In this document: positions 36,866 through 39,679 of the stretch, one piece after another | Numbering within the stretch: the stretch's first letter is position 1 | How the letters are laid out: every line of letters begins with the position of its first letter | Assembly: GCA_947507965.1 (NCBI GenBank) | Contig: CANNQU010000028.1 | Span: 1 to 39,679, forward strand | Origin: Bacteroidota bacterium | GTDB taxonomy: Bacteria; Bacteroidota; Bacteroidia; UKL13-3 | Length of the DNA: 39,679 bases | Direction: 5' to 3' | Position numbers and translations under genes: made by a program | Notes under the pieces: model-generated | The model's database searches: none | Seen by the model: only the letters and a program-made list of their open reading frames with translations | Told to the model about the DNA's origin: nothing

Positions 36866-36949
36866 TTCCTTTATGACGGTATTCTTAAAAATCGTCTGAC
36901 GCCAGGCAATGGTGCTCTGTTTTAGGTATTTTACCGTTCGTTTATTTGC

Positions 36950-37741
36950 CTAATCTCTGTAAAACAATCTTCGATATAACATATAGGCTTTACTGGTGCT
37001 ATAGTTTTGAATTAAATAGATTTTCAGTCTCACCAATGGCGAACACATTTTGTTTTGTAAAATAATCCACCAATTAAAATGAGTTTCCACCATTTTAAGG
37101 TGTTCGGAATGGGTTTGAGTTCGTTTCAAAAAGCTTTCCCCCACCACTTCATAATGGGCAATGATTCGATTGATGTATAAGGCTTTTCCACCGGCCTTTA
37201 AAAACCGTATAAACCATTCCTGGTCGGCGGAAACAGGGTAATCCCTGGAATTATAGGTTCCTATGCGGTCGAAGGCTGTTCGACGAGTAAACACAGCTTG
37301 ATGGCATAGCCAAAAACGATAATAGAAGTCTGGCAAGGTAATCGATTGTCCTTGCGTATAATCGCTACCGCTTGGATGGTTTTTTGTTTTAATATTTCCA
37401 TGAAGCAGCGCTACATCTTCCGCAATGGTGGTTTCAAATATATTTTGTAGAACGTGATTATCAAAAAGGGTATCTCCCGCATTTAAAAAGTAAATCCATT
37501 GCCCTTTCGCTTTACTAATGCCTTTATTCATGGCGTCATAAATGCCCCAATCTTTTTCACTAATTAGGTTCACCTTATTAGAATATTTTTTAGCGATGTC
37601 AATGGTTCCGTCGTTTGATTCTCCATCAATTACCCAATATTCATAATTGGTAAATGATTGCTGCAATACACTTAGAATGGTTTCTTCAAGTACTGCCCTT
37701 GCGTTGAAGGTAACGGTGATGATGGAAAGAATTGGGCTCAA
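36950..37741 (-). CDS. Family 2 glycosyltransferase
   Basis: The 263 residues begin with the GT2 strand ILSIITVTFNA. They continue with VIDGESNDGT (nucleotide binding), the acidic metal-binding region at YFLNAGDTLFD, and the SADQEWFIRFLKAGG segment that carries the catalytic acid. The sequence type is that of WcaA/colanic-acid or O-antigen glycosyltransferases. The start seems to be TTG at 37741, because an in-frame stop lies four codons upstream and the family alignment begins here. Donor and acceptor are unknown. It lies downstream of the GNAT gene in the same direction, with a 112-base gap. Confidence 0.88.
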   Translation of the reverse strand: MSPILSIITVTFNARAVLEETILSVLQQSFTNYEYWVIDGESNDGTIDIAKKYSNKVNLISEKDWGIYDAMNKGISKAKGQWIYFLNAGDTLFDNHVLQNIFETTIAEDVALLHGNIKTKNHPSGSDYTQGQSITLPDFYYRFWLCHQAVFTRRTAFDRIGTYNSRDYPVSADQEWFIRFLKAGGKALYINRIIAHYEVVGESFLKRTQTHSEHLKMVETHFNWWIILQNKMCSPLVRLKIYLIQNYSTSKAYMLYRRLFYRD

Positions 37742-37853
37742 GATGAAGTTTTAAATAAAAATATATATAAGTATTCCATTATTATCTTATGCTTGGATTT
37801 TACGCTCGAATACATCAAGTAAACTTTCGCTCCTCTTGTTTGTTAATCCACCA

Positions 37854-38357
37854 TTAACTGTTTAATTCTCTCAACTCCGCCTCGGTCAATCTAAATATCG
37901 TCCACTCCTCCAAAGGTTTCGCATGTAACGATTTGTAAAAATTAATGGCCGGAGTATTCCAGTCTAAAACGCTCCACTCCATTCTTCCGCAGTTATTGTT
38001 CAACGCAATTTTGGTTAAGTAAATTAGAAGCTCTTTCCCAAATCCTTTTCCTCGAAATTCAGGCATCACAAATAAATCTTCCAAATACAGACCATGTTTA
38101 CCCAGAAATGTTGAATAATTGAAAAAATAAATAGCGTATCCAACCGCTTTATTTTGATGATAACCGATAACACAAAATACTTTAGGGTGCTCACAGAAAA
38201 AACTATTTATTATATCATCTACTTGACCCACTACCTCATGTGAAAGTTTCTCATATTCAGCAATTTGCTTAATGAAATCAAGAATAACAGACGCATCGTT
38301 TACAGACGCTTCTTTAATGGTGAAATTTAGATTAGAAAGGATGGTCGATTCGCCCAT
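37854..38357 (-). CDS. GNAT family N-acetyltransferase, diamine-acetyltransferase-like
   Basis: The 167 residues carry the acetyl-CoA motif LYLEDLFVMPEFRGKGFGKELL (R-G-K-G-F-G) and the C-terminal motif VLDWNTPAINFYKSLHAKPLEEW, which closely follows spermidine/spermine N1-acetyltransferase-type enzymes. The probable substrate is a polyamine or a related amine such as thialysine; this rests on motif similarity only. Its ATG follows the stop of the HU/SPOR gene by one base, so the two are co-translated. Confidence 0.9.
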   Translation of the reverse strand: MGESTILSNLNFTIKEASVNDASVILDFIKQIAEYEKLSHEVVGQVDDIINSFFCEHPKVFCVIGYHQNKAVGYAIYFFNYSTFLGKHGLYLEDLFVMPEFRGKGFGKELLIYLTKIALNNNCGRMEWSVLDWNTPAINFYKSLHAKPLEEWTIFRLTEAELRELNS

Positions 38358-38358
38358 T

Positions 38359-39387
38359 TTAATAATTCAAGAGCCATGCTTTCGAATTTTCTGTTTGATG
38401 GATTTTTTCTAAAAACTGCATCGCCTCGATTTCTGTTTTGAAACCTTCGTAGCTTACCATGGCTAATCCTTTTGGATTCATACCTGCAATATAGGCCTTA
38501 TAACCTTTCTTTTGTAGAAGTTTGGTGAAGTTCTGCGCATTTAATGGTACGCCAAATGAGCCACCAATGATGTGGAAATGAACAGCCGCTGAAGTTGCAG
38601 GTATATTGGGGGAAGTGTTTGCCTCTGCCCTCGGCACTTCCGGTGTGGTATTAATAACCGGAGTCGACGCTTCTGATATACTGCTTTGACTCACTGCTTG
38701 TTCCTGGTTTTTTAAATCCTCCTTGGTCATGTTTTTTACCGATTCCTTTACTCTTTCAGCAGGGGCAGGTTGTTTAAAGAAATTTGAGATATTGAAATTA
38801 GCTTTTTGCAGAATACCCGTTTGTTGAGTGAAAAGGCCAAGCAGCACGGGTAAACAAATAAGCAGTGTGCCATACACTAACCTTCTACTACGTATGGCTT
38901 TTGGTTTTGCCAAACGCAAAGGAAGAGAACGTAATTTTTCTTTCTCTATCGTTTTTACACTTTCGTTTTCGCGGGTAATTCTACGAATGCTTATAGGAAA
39001 CAATCCATAGGTATCTTTTGCAAAATTGATGTCGTTTTCAGGGATAAAAACAGTCATGTCTTCACTATTCAGATAAAAATCACCGACCCCTTTGAGTGAA
39101 TGATGTTTTTTCAGCTGGATATCTGCTTTTATCATAGCAACAAATTCAGCTATTTGTTTGGTTGCCTCGTCGAAGGAAATGGATTTACTATTGGATATGA
39201 AGCTGGCCAGTAATCCATCGTTTTGTGTTAAATTAATATTAAAAGATACGACTTTACGGGCTGGTTCAACGCGTTGTTGTACCTCATTTACTTTGCTTGG
39301 TATTCGGTTGGCGATGAAGCCTCCAAAACCAGGTAAAATAACACAGTTATGCTCGTATAAAAGTTCTGATAAATAAGGGGTCACCAT
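38359..39387 (-). CDS. HU-CCDC81-like and SPOR domain membrane protein
   Basis: I chose ATG 39387, giving 342 residues. The HU-type fold characteristic of Bacteroidota HU-CCDC81/SPOR proteins begins at once (TPYLSELLYEHNCVILPGFGGFIAN...), and a consensus -7 box lies 12 bases upstream. Two HU-like units (residues ~1-140) would be cytoplasmic. A basic segment and one helix (RRLVYGTLLICLPVLLGLF) follow, then a periplasmic linker of ~70 residues rich in Pro/Ser/Glu and a C-terminal SPOR domain (VHFHIIGGSFG...NAQNFTKLLQKKGYKAYI). SPOR binds denuded peptidoglycan at division septa, so the protein may tie the nucleoid or cytoplasmic partners to the septum. This is an inference from domains. Confidence 0.88.
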   Translation of the reverse strand: MVTPYLSELLYEHNCVILPGFGGFIANRIPSKVNEVQQRVEPARKVVSFNINLTQNDGLLASFISNSKSISFDEATKQIAEFVAMIKADIQLKKHHSLKGVGDFYLNSEDMTVFIPENDINFAKDTYGLFPISIRRITRENESVKTIEKEKLRSLPLRLAKPKAIRSRRLVYGTLLICLPVLLGLFTQQTGILQKANFNISNFFKQPAPAERVKESVKNMTKEDLKNQEQAVSQSSISEASTPVINTTPEVPRAEANTSPNIPATSAAVHFHIIGGSFGVPLNAQNFTKLLQKKGYKAYIAGMNPKGLAMVSYEGFKTEIEAMQFLEKIHQTENSKAWLLNY

Positions 39388-39679
39388 GGTAATAAAAATC
39401 AAAAATAAGCAAAAAAGATAAATTATTTTTTTTAAAATCGAAAAAAGTGCTCTTAGGATGGGTTTAAACGGGTTATTCCGAATTTGATGTGCTGGGTTAA
39501 GCTTAATTTCCAATGCTGGTCAAGTAAGAACAAAGAAACCCTTGTCTCTACCATTAATCTTGGATAGAAGTTTTTTAAGATGAAATACAATAGATCCTTC
39601 CTTCGTCTGGATGACAATACAACAGGGTCAATACCTCCATTTTCCCGTCGCTTCATGAGTGAGTTGATGGTTGATGATG
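39388..39679. other. Right-hand end of window, no gene identified
   Basis: The first 20 bases hold the -7 box of the HU/SPOR gene. In the rest, the one longish reading frame (minus strand, 39453-39656) has no recognisable domain and a composition unlike the neighbours, so I do not call it. A gene could begin beyond the edge. Confidence 0.5.
39400..39407 (-). promoter_or_regulatory. -7 box of the HU/SPOR gene
   Basis: Read on the minus strand the site is TATTTTTG, an exact TAnnTTTG match, 12 bases before the ATG at 39387. It supports that start over longer in-frame alternatives and implies a leader of about 5-6 bases. Confidence 0.55.

Noticed and set aside
39388-39513. Longer N-terminus of the HU/SPOR protein with a hydrophobic helix
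   Set aside because: The extension includes the promoter -7 box and would place the HU domains behind an extra membrane segment; family members start at the HU domain.
39453-39656. 67-codon minus-strand frame at the window end
   Set aside because: No domain, no signal peptide and unusual composition; an in-frame part merges with the untranslated region before the HU/SPOR gene. Not enough to call a gene.

Overview
The window looks like chromosomal DNA of a member of the Bacteroidota. The evidence is type IX secretion (T9SS) C-terminal sorting domains on secreted proteins, repeated TAnnTTTG promoter -7 boxes, a Bacteroidota-style small SRP RNA, a TonB-dependent receptor with a carboxypeptidase-regulatory-like N-terminus, an HU/SPOR-type protein, and genes without obvious Shine-Dalgarno sites. 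Class is uncertain. Gene content would fit a Chitinophagia/Sphingobacteriia-like lineage, but I cannot place it from sequence alone.

Layout. Positions 1-9771 (+) hold the 3' part of a giant secreted adhesin-like protein made of five modules of about 560 residues, each a CARDB-like beta-sandwich plus a right-handed beta-helix, ending in a T9SS sorting domain and a strong bidirectional terminator. A convergent acyl-CoA carboxylase beta subunit follows (9856-11397, -). Next come the SRP RNA (about 11553-11637), an FkbM-type methyltransferase, methionine aminopeptidase and a TonB-dependent receptor. A second surface block (16029-20167) pairs a small T9SS-sorted protein with a 1212-residue fibre protein that carries 42 perfect-length 17-residue repeats and a self-cleaving S74/ICE chaperone domain.

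An ABC exporter is split over divergent genes (20307-22347). Downstream is an AT-rich three-gene cassette (22487-25567) with no assignable function. I think its first gene, and perhaps all three, resemble proteins found beside type VI/PAAR effector genes in Proteobacteria. This is the best candidate for an undescribed system.

Positions 25575-34014 (-) form one aa3/caa3-type cytochrome c oxidase locus. It is transcribed in the order cytochrome c-COX2 fusion, COX1, heme A synthase, heme O synthase, two COX3-type subunits and COX4, then, after an intrinsic terminator, SCO copper chaperone and DUF420/CtaM-like factor. Structural subunits, heme A synthesis and CuA assembly are therefore encoded together. 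The cytochrome c domain is fused to the N-terminus of subunit II, not the usual C-terminus.

The right end holds an alpha/beta hydrolase, shikimate dehydrogenase, a DedA membrane protein, two tandem mini-lipoproteins of 44 and 43 residues, a GT2 glycosyltransferase, a GNAT acetyltransferase and an HU-CCDC81/SPOR protein. Several genes have a TAnnTTTG box only 4-12 bases before the start codon, implying leaderless or nearly leaderless mRNAs. I used this to choose several starts.
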